Origin: Cytophagales bacterium
GTDB taxonomy: Bacteria; Bacteroidota; Bacteroidia; Cytophagales; Cyclobacteriaceae
Direction of reading: 5' to 3'
NCBI GenBank assembly: GCA_022360015.1
Contig: JAKSDQ010000076.1
Coordinates: 1-64,000, forward strand
Length of the DNA: 64,000 bases
A program made the translations under genes and the position numbers. Below are positions 25,562-34,517 of the stretch, piece by piece. A model generated the notes under the pieces. It was not told where the DNA came from. It made no database searches and saw only the letters and a program-made list of their open reading frames with translations. Within the stretch, counting starts at the first letter, position 1; every line of letters starts with the position of its first letter.

Positions 25562-25854
25562 ATAACATTAAATTTTGTTGTTTTTGCGAATATACTACAA
25601 AAATTTTGTCTCTTTTTGTGATATCCCCAATTCACTCGCAAATCTTGTAGGAAAACAAAGAATTGGGCTTGTATGTTTCGGCTATTTGTAATTTAGTACG
25701 GGATTGATCCTTAGCGCTGATGCTTTGTTCCTGGGCATCAGGTTGTTTGTGGGGTGTTATTGGATTGCCAATATTTTAATTCCTGTGGGATTCGTGTTGC
25801 GGGTTCCGGGTCGCGAGTTCCGGGCTTCGGGTTTTCAGGTTTCAGGGTGAAAAG

Positions 25855-25935
25855 TATGGCACAAGCGTCTCGTGGCTATTGCACAACGTTTTCGGCAAAG
25901 TTCTTTGTGCCTTGGTGCCTCTCATATAACTAAAG
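25855..25935 (+). repeat. Dispersed intergenic repeat, partial module Y
   Basis: Contains GGCACAAGCGTCTCGTGGCT, ATTGCACAAC and TTTGTGCCTTGGTGCCTCTC. The same strings, in the same order, occur in the full copy at 51005-51155, but the centre (AACATGTGCCTGT and the following ~40 bp) is missing here. Confidence 0.6.
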
Positions 25936-26089
25936 TTCTGTTATTTTCTGCGGATGGGAGCAACGCTGTTGGGAAACTACTATATAACTAATTCATAAAT
26001 TGTTGAATATCATATATTTATGAATTAGTTATTTTTGCTAGATGTTTGGTCAATTGTTTGACCTTGGGGAACTTTGTAGTGTCCCTTTT

Positions 26090-26335
26090 TTAACCACAGA
26101 GGCACCAAGACACAAAGAGACACAGCGGTTTTCGCCGATAAAATAAAAAGACAGGCACATGTTTGCGTTGTGCAACACCCACGTTCCGCTTGTCCCTTCC
26201 GACGCCGAAGGAGCAAAAGGACACTTGCCCTATCCGATAAACTTAATAATAATAGAATGAGATGATTTCATAACTGCCGAACCAAAGGTGGCATCATAAA
26301 ATAATTGTCCATTTTAAATTGTCAATTAAAACAGT
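26090..26335 (-). repeat. Full-length dispersed intergenic repeat, inverted copy
   Basis: Read on the minus strand it matches 50915-51155 through both modules: X (GACAATT...GGACAATTATTTTATG, then TTATGAAATCATCTCAT) and Y (GGATAGGGCAAGTG, TTGCACAACGC, AACATGTGCCTGTC, ATCGGCGAAAACC, CTGTGTCTCTTTGTGTCTTG). The match spans ~240 bp with scattered changes. It has no terminal inverted repeats of an insertion sequence and no intact gene. Confidence 0.75.
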
Positions 26336-26623
26336 TGTTAAAAAAATTGCACTTATTTGTTTGCATCTGTATTAGAATACGAGTTCCGGGGTCGCTAATA
26401 CCCACACCCCGTAACCCCTCAACCTGCAACCCGCACTCCGCAACTTAAGCACCCGAAGGAAACCCTTTGGTTCATGCCACTGATTTTTTCATAACTCCTT
26501 ACCGGGGTTGCTCAAAACCTGAGATAAAAAAACTGTTTTTTTTAAATTAAAACTTGGGAAAATACCAAAAAAGATAGTATATTTAGGTGTTACAACAATC
26601 TTTCAATATTTATTGAAATAAAA

Positions 26624-26671
26624 TAGCGTGGTAGCGTGGTAGCGTGGTAGCGTGGTAGCGTGGTAGCGTGT
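26624..26671 (+). repeat. 8-bp tandem repeat, six units
   Basis: TAGCGTGG is repeated five times exactly and a sixth time with one change (TAGCGTGT). It lies in a non-coding stretch, so copy number could vary freely by slippage. Confidence 0.85.
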
Positions 26672-26920
26672 ATAAGAGAAGATTGTATAGGTCAAAGCAG
26701 AGGTAATGCGCTCTTTAGCCCGGTGATTAGGGGTTATAATTTTTTTGAGTTGATGAGATGGAGATTACCCGGATTACATCATGAAGGTGTTTACTTTACA
26801 AGGAGTTAGGTGATCCGTCAACATTCGTTTTAAGGTAAATAGGATATGCAATTAGTTTAGTTTTCGAATAAAAATACATGGTTGTGGACAACAATCCATG
26901 ATTAGTTAGTGTTCAAAGTG

Positions 26921-26966
26921 AAAAGCCCTGATACCACTGGTAATTGTCATCAGGGCTTTACTTTTT
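26921..26966. terminator. Strong hairpin downstream of the arginine operon
   Basis: AAAGCCCTGAT (26922-26932) and ATCAGGGCTTT (26949-26959) form a perfect 11-bp stem with a 16-nt loop. The plus side continues ACTTTTTTACC; the minus side has a shorter T-stretch. It lies ~120 bp after the argH stop and is the likely operon terminator, possibly bidirectional. Confidence 0.65.
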
Positions 26967-27082
26967 TACCTTAAGTCAGCACAGCGCATCAGCAGGTGGA
27001 ATTTTCTGCAAAAACCGGGATAGAGCGGTAACAACAAAATAAACAACTGTTGACGCTTGCCGTTACCCGCTTCATATCAAAG

Positions 27083-28378
27083 CTACTTGAAAAAGCTGGC
27101 AGCCCTTTCAAATTTTTCTTTTATCTGCCGGGTACACAGGTTGCCAATACTTCCTTCATGTGTATGATTGAGCTGTTTTTGAGGCTGGTATCGATCATTG
27201 GCGATTTCATTGGCCACTGCTACATAAGCGTCCCTGAATGACAATCCATTGACTACTTTTTCGTTGACGGCCTCTACACTGTACAGGTATTTGTACCGCT
27301 CCTCCTCCATGAACCCGTCTTTAATGATTATCTGATCCAGCATAAACGTAGTGATATGTAAACATGATTTGAGGGTCTCTATCGATGGGATCAATGATTC
27401 TTTCAATAGCTGGAGATCCCTGTGATAGCCGCTGCTTAGGTTGTTAGTAATAAACCCGATTTCGGTTGGCAGCATTTGAATTTTGTTGCATTTGGCCCGC
27501 ACCAACTCAAATACATCGGGATTCTTTTTATGAGGCATGATGCTGCTGCCGGTGGTTAACTGGTCGGGAAAGGTTAAAAAGCCATAATTCTGTCCCATGT
27601 ATAAGCAAATGTCCATCGCTAATTTACTTAGTGTACCGGCGATGGCAGCCATGCCGGCAGCCATAGACCTTTCCACCTTTCCACGGCTCATCTGGGCGGC
27701 AACTACATTGTACTTCAGGTCTTCAAATCCTAACGCCTGCGTAGTAAAGGTACGATTCAGTGGAAAGGATGAGCCATAACCTGCTGCTGACCCCAAAGGA
27801 TTTTGGTCCGCGATCCGGTAAGCCGCCTCAAGTACATACAGATCGTCTACCAAAGTTTCGGCGTAGGCTCCAAACCACAAACCAAAAGATGAAGGCATTG
27901 CTATTTGCATATGCGTATACCCAGGTATAACATGTTCTCGGTATTGCTCACTTAATTCAGTGAGCACCCCGAATAATGATTGTGTCCGGGCCACCATGTT
28001 TTTGATTTCGTCTTTGATATACAAATGCAGGGCGACCAGGACCTGGTCATTTCTTGACCTGCCCGTATGTATTTTTTTTCCGGTTTCTCCCAGTCGTTCG
28101 GTCAGCAGGTACTCCAGCTTGGAATGAACATCCTCAAAGCCCGATTCTATGGTAAATCTTTCTGCTTCTATTTCCCGCAAAATGTCATTAAAAACCTCAA
28201 GCACCCGATTTAATTCTGTTTGATCCAAAATCTTTATTTTTTCCAACATTTTTGCATGTGCCATCGAAGCCAGCACGTCATATTTTGCGATGTATTTATC
28301 CAGTTCATAGTCTTTGCCGACAGTAAACTGTTCGATTAACTTCTCGGTGGAAAATCCTTTTTGCCAAAGTTTTGTCAT
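27083..28378 (-). CDS. argH: Argininosuccinate lyase
   Basis: The frame extends to 28420, but the ATG at 28378 (MTKLWQKGFSTEKLIEQFTV) is the standard start and lies 7 bp after the argE stop, giving 431 residues. It splits argininosuccinate into arginine and fumarate, the last step of arginine synthesis. The superfamily signature GSSIMPHKKNPD (with the catalytic Ser in the preceding flexible loop) is present, as are TGRSRNDQV near residue 97 and the GYTHMQIAMPSS segment. Last gene of the eight-gene minus-strand arg operon, followed by a hairpin terminator. Confidence 0.95.
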   Translation of the reverse strand: MTKLWQKGFSTEKLIEQFTVGKDYELDKYIAKYDVLASMAHAKMLEKIKILDQTELNRVLEVFNDILREIEAERFTIESGFEDVHSKLEYLLTERLGETGKKIHTGRSRNDQVLVALHLYIKDEIKNMVARTQSLFGVLTELSEQYREHVIPGYTHMQIAMPSSFGLWFGAYAETLVDDLYVLEAAYRIADQNPLGSAAGYGSSFPLNRTFTTQALGFEDLKYNVVAAQMSRGKVERSMAAGMAAIAGTLSKLAMDICLYMGQNYGFLTFPDQLTTGSSIMPHKKNPDVFELVRAKCNKIQMLPTEIGFITNNLSSGYHRDLQLLKESLIPSIETLKSCLHITTFMLDQIIIKDGFMEEERYKYLYSVEAVNEKVVNGLSFRDAYVAVANEIANDRYQPQKQLNHTHEGSIGNLCTRQIKEKFERAASFFK

Positions 28379-28385
28379 AGTCTTT

Positions 28386-29450
28386 TTAATGGAGTTTATC
28401 AATATTACCCAATAGCGCATTATAAATATCGATACCGTCAGTTATTTCCCGGATAAGGACAAATTCATCTGCTGTGTGGGATCTGGCCGATTCACCGGGC
28501 CCCAGCTTGATGGATGGAATATGCAGCAGGGCCTGATCTGAAAGTGTAGGCGATCCGTAGGTTTTTAAGCCTAATTTTTTGCCAACCTTAACCACGGGAT
28601 GATTTTGACTGACACCCGAGGGATTTAACCGGGTGGAACGGGGTGTTACCTGAGCACTAATATGGCTCCTGATGATTTCAAGTGTTTCGAGATTGGAGTA
28701 GGCATCGGTGGTTCTCACGTCCACTACAAACTGGCAGCTATCCGGGATTACATTGTGCTGCGACCCGGCTTCAATCACGGTCACATTCATTTTAACAGGC
28801 CCCAGAACTTCTGAAATTTCCTCAAATTGATAGTTGCTAAACCATGCTATGTCTTTTATGGCTTTGTAAATAGCGTTTTCTCCTTCCTCCCTTGCTGCGT
28901 GGCCGGCGATGCCGTCGGTGAGGCAATCTAAAACCATCAGGCCTTTTTCTGCCACGGCTATTTCCATAGAAGTTGGTTCGCCCACTATGGCAAATGCTAA
29001 GGGTGGCAGGGTAGGGATGAGGGATTCGATGCCGTCTTTACCTGAGATTTCTTCTTCGGCAGTTGCTGCAAATACCAGGTTGTAAGGTAGATCCTGCTCA
29101 TCATAAAAGTTCAGAAAGGCGGCCAAGAGCGCTACCAGACAGCCACCCGCGTCATTGCTCCCCAAACCATACAGTTTACCGGCTTCAATTACCGGCAGGA
29201 ACGGATTGCGTGCATAACCGGGGTTGGGTTTCACGGTATCATGATGGGAGTTCAATAGCAATGTCGGCTTCCGGTTGTCAAAGTACTTGTTTTGTGCCCA
29301 GACATTATTTTTTTGCCGCAGGGCCCTGACACCTGATGTCTCCAGGAACCGGAAAATAATCTCTGCTGTCTGATCTTCTTCCCGGGAAATGGAGGGGGAA
29401 GCAATTAATTGTTGTAACAGGTCGATGATTATCTCGTGATCAATTTTCAT
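28386..29450 (-). CDS. argE: M20 deacylase of arginine synthesis (ArgE type)
   Basis: 354 residues of the M20/ArgE-DapE metallopeptidase family. Zinc ligands and catalytic residues are seen in LLLNSHHDTVKPN (His, Asp), GLGSNDAGG (Asp), ATAEEEISG (Glu-Glu) and the final SHTADEFV (His). In the Bacteroidota version of the pathway the substrate is the acylated citrulline made by the ArgF'-type transcarbamoylase, not acetylornithine. The acyl group (acetyl or succinyl) cannot be read from the sequence. Overlaps the end of argB by 4 bp (ATGA-type coupling) and is followed by argH after 7 bp. Confidence 0.9.
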   Translation of the reverse strand: MKIDHEIIIDLLQQLIASPSISREEDQTAEIIFRFLETSGVRALRQKNNVWAQNKYFDNRKPTLLLNSHHDTVKPNPGYARNPFLPVIEAGKLYGLGSNDAGGCLVALLAAFLNFYDEQDLPYNLVFAATAEEEISGKDGIESLIPTLPPLAFAIVGEPTSMEIAVAEKGLMVLDCLTDGIAGHAAREEGENAIYKAIKDIAWFSNYQFEEISEVLGPVKMNVTVIEAGSQHNVIPDSCQFVVDVRTTDAYSNLETLEIIRSHISAQVTPRSTRLNPSGVSQNHPVVKVGKKLGLKTYGSPTLSDQALLHIPSIKLGPGESARSHTADEFVLIREITDGIDIYNALLGNIDKLH

Positions 29451-30226
29451 GATGGATATAATACTGTTCCTCTCTCGTTGTTTAAATTCGTTGCATGTTT
29501 AATAGTGATGGATGCCACGCCGGCTCTGATGGCTTCAAAGGCGTTGTCAAGCTTGGGGATCATTCCGTCTTTAATAATCTGATCAGATTTGTATTGCTGA
29601 TAGTCCTCCCAGTTGATTTCAGGTATCAGGCTTTTTTCATCATCCGGATCCAACAACACCCCGTGCTTTTCAAAACAAAAGATAAGTGATGTCTGATACA
29701 GGTTTTGCATGGCAATGGCAATGTTGGTGGCAATGGTATCTGCATTGGTATTTAGAAGCTGTCCGTTTTTATCATGGGTGATGGCACAGATGACCGGGCA
29801 GATGTCGTTTTGCAACAATGTCGCCAGGAAGTTACGGTTTACTGACTGCTCATTGAGATCTCCTGCAAAACCATAATCCACCTGTTTCACTGGCCTTTTC
29901 ACGGCCTGAATAGTATTTCCATCAGCACCGGTAAGTCCAAGTGCGTTACAGCGGTCGCCTTGCAACCGGGCCACCAGGTTTTTATTGATCAGGCCTGCAT
30001 ATACCATGGTCACAATATCCAGTGTTGGCCCGTCGGTGATTCTCCTTCCATGCCACATTTTCGGCTCCACACCCATTGCCTCTGCCGTGGAAGAGGCTTT
30101 TTTGCCACCACCATGAACCAGTATTTTTGGACCTTTAACCTGGACAAAGTTTTTTACAAAGCTGTTCAGGCTTTGCGGGTCGTCAATGACATTTCCGCCG
30201 ATTTTAATGACTTGCAGCGACTTCAT
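29447..30226 (-). CDS. argB: N-acylglutamate kinase (ArgB)
   Basis: 259 residues, amino-acid kinase fold. It phosphorylates N-acylglutamate in the second step of arginine synthesis. Visible motifs are the N-terminal KIGGNVID (Lys7), LVHGGGKKAS (37-46), the GLTGADGN loop (~114-121) and the C-terminal DGMIPKLDNAFEAIRAGV nucleotide-binding segment. It lacks the extra N-terminal helix of arginine-inhibited hexameric NAG kinases, so feedback inhibition by arginine at this enzyme is less likely. The start overlaps the end of the transcarbamoylase gene by 23 bp. Confidence 0.93.
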   Translation of the reverse strand: MKSLQVIKIGGNVIDDPQSLNSFVKNFVQVKGPKILVHGGGKKASSTAEAMGVEPKMWHGRRITDGPTLDIVTMVYAGLINKNLVARLQGDRCNALGLTGADGNTIQAVKRPVKQVDYGFAGDLNEQSVNRNFLATLLQNDICPVICAITHDKNGQLLNTNADTIATNIAIAMQNLYQTSLIFCFEKHGVLLDPDDEKSLIPEINWEDYQQYKSDQIIKDGMIPKLDNAFEAIRAGVASITIKHATNLNNERGTVLYPS

Positions 30227-31160
30227 GTTGTAACTCCAAAAGTTTTTTCAGCACAATTTGTGCAGCGTAAATACGATTTTCAGCTTGCTTGATCACCAGG
30301 GAATTATCAATTACCTCATCAGTGGCAATGACATTTCTTCTGACAGGCAGGCAATGCATGAACCGGCCATGGTTCGTTAATTTCATTTTATCCATCGTGA
30401 TTGTCCATGCCGGATCTTCTGAAATTTTTTGCCCATAGGATTCATAGGCGGACCAGTTTTTAGCATAAACAAAATCTGCTCCGGCCAGGGCCTCCTCCTG
30501 GTTGTAATTGATGGTGACGCCACGGGTGAACTTTTCACTTAATTCATAGCGATGAGGATGCGTTAATACTACCTCAGCATCGGTTTTCATGATCCATTCG
30601 AGGAATGAATTAACCACTGCCTGTGGTAAAGGCCTGGGGTGGGGGGCCCAGCTAACAGCCACCTTTGGCCATACAATGCCCTGCTCTTTTATGGTGATCA
30701 AATCGGCCAATGATTGCAGCGGATGTAAAGTAGCCGACTCCAGGCTGATAACAGGAATGGTAGCATGGGCAATGAAGCTGGACAATACCTTTTCCTGATA
30801 ATCGTCTTTCCGGTTTTTCAGCCCGGCAAAAGTACGAACCCCGAGGATATCACAATATTGACTAATCACCTGCACGGCATCTTTGATATGCTCCTGGCTT
30901 CCCTGGTCCATCACCGCGCCGTCTTCAAATTCTATTTTCCATCCATCTTCATCGATATTAAGTGTCATGACATTCATGCCCAGGTTGTAAGCCGCTTTCT
31001 GACTACTGAGCCTGGTCCGCAAGCTGGGATTAAAAAACAGTAAACCCAAAGTTTTACCACTTCCAATGGACAGGTTAACCGGATCCTTTTTAAGGGCTAT
31101 GGCCTCATTAACAAGGCTTTCGACATCATTGATGTCGCTGACAGATGTGAAGTTTTTCAT
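30204..31160 (-). CDS. argF': N-acylornithine carbamoyltransferase (ArgF' type)
   Basis: 318 residues. The carbamoyl-phosphate loop reads FFNPSLRTRLSSQKA (43-57) in place of the STRTR of ordinary ornithine transcarbamoylase, and the C-terminal motif is MHCLPVRRN. This pattern is that of the acetyl- or succinyl-ornithine transcarbamoylases of Bacteroidota and Xanthomonads. The product is acylcitrulline, later deacylated by the ArgE-type enzyme in the same operon. Which acyl group is used depends on residues near position 90 (GSQEHIKDAV) that I cannot assign with confidence. Lies between argD and argB, 6 bp after argD. Confidence 0.9.
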   Translation of the reverse strand: MKNFTSVSDINDVESLVNEAIALKKDPVNLSIGSGKTLGLLFFNPSLRTRLSSQKAAYNLGMNVMTLNIDEDGWKIEFEDGAVMDQGSQEHIKDAVQVISQYCDILGVRTFAGLKNRKDDYQEKVLSSFIAHATIPVISLESATLHPLQSLADLITIKEQGIVWPKVAVSWAPHPRPLPQAVVNSFLEWIMKTDAEVVLTHPHRYELSEKFTRGVTINYNQEEALAGADFVYAKNWSAYESYGQKISEDPAWTITMDKMKLTNHGRFMHCLPVRRNVIATDEVIDNSLVIKQAENRIYAAQIVLKKLLELQHEVAASH

Positions 31161-31166
31161 AATTTC

Positions 31167-32324
31167 TCAGATTTCTATGGCCGCAACACGATCCATACGA
31201 TTCAGCACGTTTTGTAAAACAGTATCAAAGTGTATCAACTCTTCTTTTTGAATATTTAAGGCCGGTAGAAGACGCAGCACGTTGGGATCGGAAGATGAGC
31301 CTGTGATAATATGCTCTTCTGTTAACAGGATCTTTCGCAACTCCCTGACAGGAAAATCAAATTCCAAAGCAATCATTAAGCCTTTACCCCTGATACTTTT
31401 TATGCCTTCGATGCTGGCCAGGTCCTGCAGCCACCAGCTACCCAGTGATTTTGCATGCGCAATTAGCTTTTCATTTTTGATAATATCCAGTACGGCAATA
31501 CCCGCAGCGCAGGCCAGATGGTTTCCCCCAAAAGTGGTACCTAACATCCCAAATGATGGTTTAATGTCCGGACTAATCAACACACCTGCCATGGGAAACC
31601 CATTGCCCATACCTTTGGCTACGGTGATAACAGAAGGCTGAATGCCAGCGTATTGATGGGCAAAAAACTTTCCTGTTCTGCCATAGCCCGACTGAATTTC
31701 GTCCAATATGAGCAAGGCCCCATGTTTTTTACACAATTCTTCTGCCGCCTCCAGAAAAGATGCCGAAGGTTCGATAATGCCTCCTATGCCCTGCACACCT
31801 TCTATCACGACAGCGCAGCAGTCTTCCGCTTCCAGGTTTTTTTCCAATGACGTCCGATCATTCAAATCAATCAATGTTACTTCATGACCCCGGTTGAGTG
31901 GGGCCTGTATTTTAGGGTTATCGGTAATGGCTACCGCCGCAGAGGTACGCCCATGAAATCCTTTATTGAAGGCAATTACCTTGCTCTTCCCGGTAAAAAA
32001 TGAGGCCAGCTTTAAAGCGTTTTCAATGGCTTCCGCTCCTGAATTACAAAGGAATAACCGGTAATCTTCGTAACCGGAGAGCTTTCCCAGTTTGTAGGCC
32101 AATTCGGTCTGCAGGTTATTGATGACAGCATTAGAATAAAACCCTATCTGTTTTAGTTGTTTTTGTATCATATTGACATAGTAATGATGACTGTGCCCTA
32201 CCGAAATTACTGCGTGCCCCCCATACAAATCCAGATAAGCCTCGCCTTTTTTGTCAAAAACATAGGAGCCTGCCGCCTTCACAGGTTCAATGTCAAATAA
32301 TGGATATACTTCAAATAAATTCAT
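31167..32324 (-). CDS. argD: Acylornithine aminotransferase
   Basis: 385 residues, class III PLP aminotransferase. It converts acylglutamate semialdehyde to acylornithine. Conserved elements are LCNSGAEAIENALKLA (92-107), FHGRTSAA (123-130), LILDEIQSGYGRTGKFF (205-221) and the PLP lysine K237 in ITVAKGMGNGFP. Ordinary length. Follows argC after 10 bp and precedes the transcarbamoylase by 6 bp. Confidence 0.93.
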   Translation of the reverse strand: MNLFEVYPLFDIEPVKAAGSYVFDKKGEAYLDLYGGHAVISVGHSHHYYVNMIQKQLKQIGFYSNAVINNLQTELAYKLGKLSGYEDYRLFLCNSGAEAIENALKLASFFTGKSKVIAFNKGFHGRTSAAVAITDNPKIQAPLNRGHEVTLIDLNDRTSLEKNLEAEDCCAVVIEGVQGIGGIIEPSASFLEAAEELCKKHGALLILDEIQSGYGRTGKFFAHQYAGIQPSVITVAKGMGNGFPMAGVLISPDIKPSFGMLGTTFGGNHLACAAGIAVLDIIKNEKLIAHAKSLGSWWLQDLASIEGIKSIRGKGLMIALEFDFPVRELRKILLTEEHIITGSSSDPNVLRLLPALNIQKEELIHFDTVLQNVLNRMDRVAAIEI

Positions 32325-32334
32325 CGTTCAAAAA

Positions 32335-33312
32335 TCAGAAGGTACTTGGTTTAAGCTGAAGCCCGGCCTTTTCATCCATGTCAAACATTAAATTCATGTT
32401 TTGAACGGCCTGACCTGAAGCTCCTTTTAGTAAGTTATCAATGATGCTGGTAATCAGTACTTTGTCGCCATGCTTTGCCACGTTTATCAGGCATTTATTG
32501 GTATTCACAACCTGCTTCAGACTGATCGTATCTTGTGAAATAAAGGTAAAGGGTGCATTTTCATAATAGGCTTCATACATTTGTTTTATTTCGGCTAATG
32601 ACAGGTCAGAATAGGTATAGGATGAAGCGAAAATTCCCCGGGTAAAATTACCGCGCATAGGTATAAAGTTAATCTCGTAATTAAAGCTGTTTTGCAATGT
32701 GCCAAAAGTCTCGGATATTTCGGCGAGGTGCTGGTGGTTAAAAGCCTTGTAAATCGAAATGTTGTTGTTTCTCCAGGTGTAATGAGTGGTATCTGACAAC
32801 GATTGTCCCGCCCCTGTCGAACCGGTGATGGCGTTTACATGGATGGCATTGCTCACCTGGTTTTCAGCCAACAAAGGCAAAAGGGCCAATTGAATAGCGG
32901 TAGCAAAACAGCCGGGATTGGCAATGTTATTCGCATCCCGGATGGCTTTTTTATTGAACTCGGGTAAACCGTAAACAAAGTGCCGGTTACCAAAACCGGC
33001 ATTAGCCGTTAACCGGAAGTCCTGGCTCAGGTCGATGAGTTTTGTGCTATCGCTGATGTGATATTCTTTTAAAATCTGCCTGGATTTTCCATGTCCACTG
33101 CAGACAAAAAGGACATCGGTATGGGCATTAGGTTCAGCGCTGAACTTTAGTGGGGTTTCCCCCAGAAGATCCTGATGGATGGATACCACAGGCTTACCCT
33201 GCTGGCTTTGGCTGTTCACAAAGGCTATTTCCACCCCAGGATGGTGCAGTAAGATGCGTAATAACTCACCTGCGGTATATCCTGCCCCGCCAATGATTCC
33301 TGCCTTAATCAT
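32335..33312 (-). CDS. argC: N-acyl-gamma-glutamyl-phosphate reductase
   Basis: 325 residues. It reduces acylglutamyl phosphate to the semialdehyde with NADPH. N-terminal Rossmann motif GIIGGAGYTAGELL (5-18), active-site Cys135 in ANPGCFATAI, and the substrate-binding LPEFN (116-120) are present. The start overlaps the end of argG by 8 bp. Confidence 0.94.
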   Translation of the reverse strand: MIKAGIIGGAGYTAGELLRILLHHPGVEIAFVNSQSQQGKPVVSIHQDLLGETPLKFSAEPNAHTDVLFVCSGHGKSRQILKEYHISDSTKLIDLSQDFRLTANAGFGNRHFVYGLPEFNKKAIRDANNIANPGCFATAIQLALLPLLAENQVSNAIHVNAITGSTGAGQSLSDTTHYTWRNNNISIYKAFNHQHLAEISETFGTLQNSFNYEINFIPMRGNFTRGIFASSYTYSDLSLAEIKQMYEAYYENAPFTFISQDTISLKQVVNTNKCLINVAKHGDKVLITSIIDNLLKGASGQAVQNMNLMFDMDEKAGLQLKPSTF

Positions 33313-34507
33313 GGTTCAGGCTTTTTAAGTGTTGATAAATTTTTGTTTGGTTGGCCAGGATTTTGGTGAAACCTTTGACATCGTCTGCGGTCCAGGCGTT
33401 ATTCATTTCCCCATATTGTCCAAAATCACTTTGCATCAGATCATATTTAGATTCAACACCTGCAATACCAAACCGGTAAGGCGCGAGGTCAACGTACACG
33501 GTTCCTTCTACATTGGTCTGGCTGTCCTGAAGAAACGCTTCGATATTTCGCATGACAGGATCCAGAAATTGCCCTTCATGCACCATCATGCCATACCAGT
33601 TGGCCAGTTGTTCCTTCCAGTATTGCTGCCATTTGCCGAGTACGTGCTTTTCCAGGGTGTGATGGGCCTTTATAATAATTAAGGAGGCCGCAGCTTCAAA
33701 CCCAACCCTGCCTTTGATCCCCAGAATGGTATCCCCAACATGGATATCACGACCAATGGCATAGGGCTGTGCGATATTTTCCAGTTCCCGGATTACTTCG
33801 ACGGGTGAAAGGGTTTGATCATTTAAACCGTATAATTCGCCTTGTTTGAAATGAATTTCGACCTGCCGGGGTTCAGTATTTTTAAGTGGGGTAGGGAAGG
33901 CATTTTCCGGAAGCGCCAGATGCGAAGTCAAGGTTTCATCTCCGCCCACACTGGTTCCCCATAGCCCTTTATTGATGGAGTATTTGGCTTTTTGCCAATC
34001 CTGGTCTAGCCCATGCGCTCGCAGGTAGTCTATTTCTGCCTTCCTGGAAAGCTTTTGATCCCTTATGGGGGTAAGGATCTCTATCTCCGGAGCCATGATC
34101 CGGAAGATCAGGTCAAAACGTATCTGGTCATTTCCCGCGCCGGTACTGCCATGGGCCACATAAGAGGCATTTATTTTTTTTGCATAATTTACCAGTGCCA
34201 ACGCCTGGAACACCCTTTCAGCACTTACTGAAAGTGGATAGGTGTTGTTTCGTAATATATTGCCAAAGATCAGGTATTTCAGGCATTGGTGATAAAAGTT
34301 TTTAGTTTCCTCCAAAACCACAAATTCATCTGCCCCGAGTTGGCTGGCCCGTTCTTCTATTTCCTTCAACTCATCCTTGCTAAAACCACCCGTATTCACT
34401 ATTGCCGCGTAGATCGATAACCCCTTCTCCAATTTTAGGTATTTGACGCAGTATGATGTGTCCAAACCTCCGCTAAATGCCAGTACTACCTTATTATTTT
34501 TTTGCAT
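33305..34507 (-). CDS. argG: Argininosuccinate synthase
   Basis: 400 residues. It joins citrulline and aspartate with ATP. The N-terminal PP-loop AFSGGLDTSYC (9-19) binds ATP; VAHGSTGAGNDQIRF (~117-131) and YSINKGLWGTSVGGDE are further signatures. Second gene of the operon, 10 bp after the GNAT gene. An intermediate-length enzyme compared with the 440-residue E. coli type, as in many Bacteroidota. Confidence 0.95.
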   Translation of the reverse strand: MQKNNKVVLAFSGGLDTSYCVKYLKLEKGLSIYAAIVNTGGFSKDELKEIEERASQLGADEFVVLEETKNFYHQCLKYLIFGNILRNNTYPLSVSAERVFQALALVNYAKKINASYVAHGSTGAGNDQIRFDLIFRIMAPEIEILTPIRDQKLSRKAEIDYLRAHGLDQDWQKAKYSINKGLWGTSVGGDETLTSHLALPENAFPTPLKNTEPRQVEIHFKQGELYGLNDQTLSPVEVIRELENIAQPYAIGRDIHVGDTILGIKGRVGFEAAASLIIIKAHHTLEKHVLGKWQQYWKEQLANWYGMMVHEGQFLDPVMRNIEAFLQDSQTNVEGTVYVDLAPYRFGIAGVESKYDLMQSDFGQYGEMNNAWTADDVKGFTKILANQTKIYQHLKSLNHD

Positions 34508-34517
34508 AACTCTGATT

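Larger units (their letters stand above)
25562..27082. other. 1.5-kb gene-free stretch rich in repeats
   Basis: No gene is supported in these ~1520 bases. They hold a partial repeat (25855-25935), a full-length inverted copy of the dispersed repeat (26090-26335), a CCC-rich segment near 26390-26450 echoed at ~4750, ~8650 and ~25810, an 8-bp tandem repeat (26624-26671) and a strong hairpin (26921-26966). The minus-strand frame across 26025-26216 lies wholly within the repeat and is judged spurious. Confidence 0.6.

Noticed and set aside
26025-26216. Minus-strand open frame of 63 codons
   Set aside because: It lies wholly inside the dispersed repeat; the matching frame at 50938-51153 has a different sequence with changes that do not preserve protein, so it is not a gene.
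26624-26671. Tandem repeat considered as a CRISPR remnant
   Set aside because: Units are only 8 bp, directly adjacent, with no spacers and no cas genes anywhere in the window.
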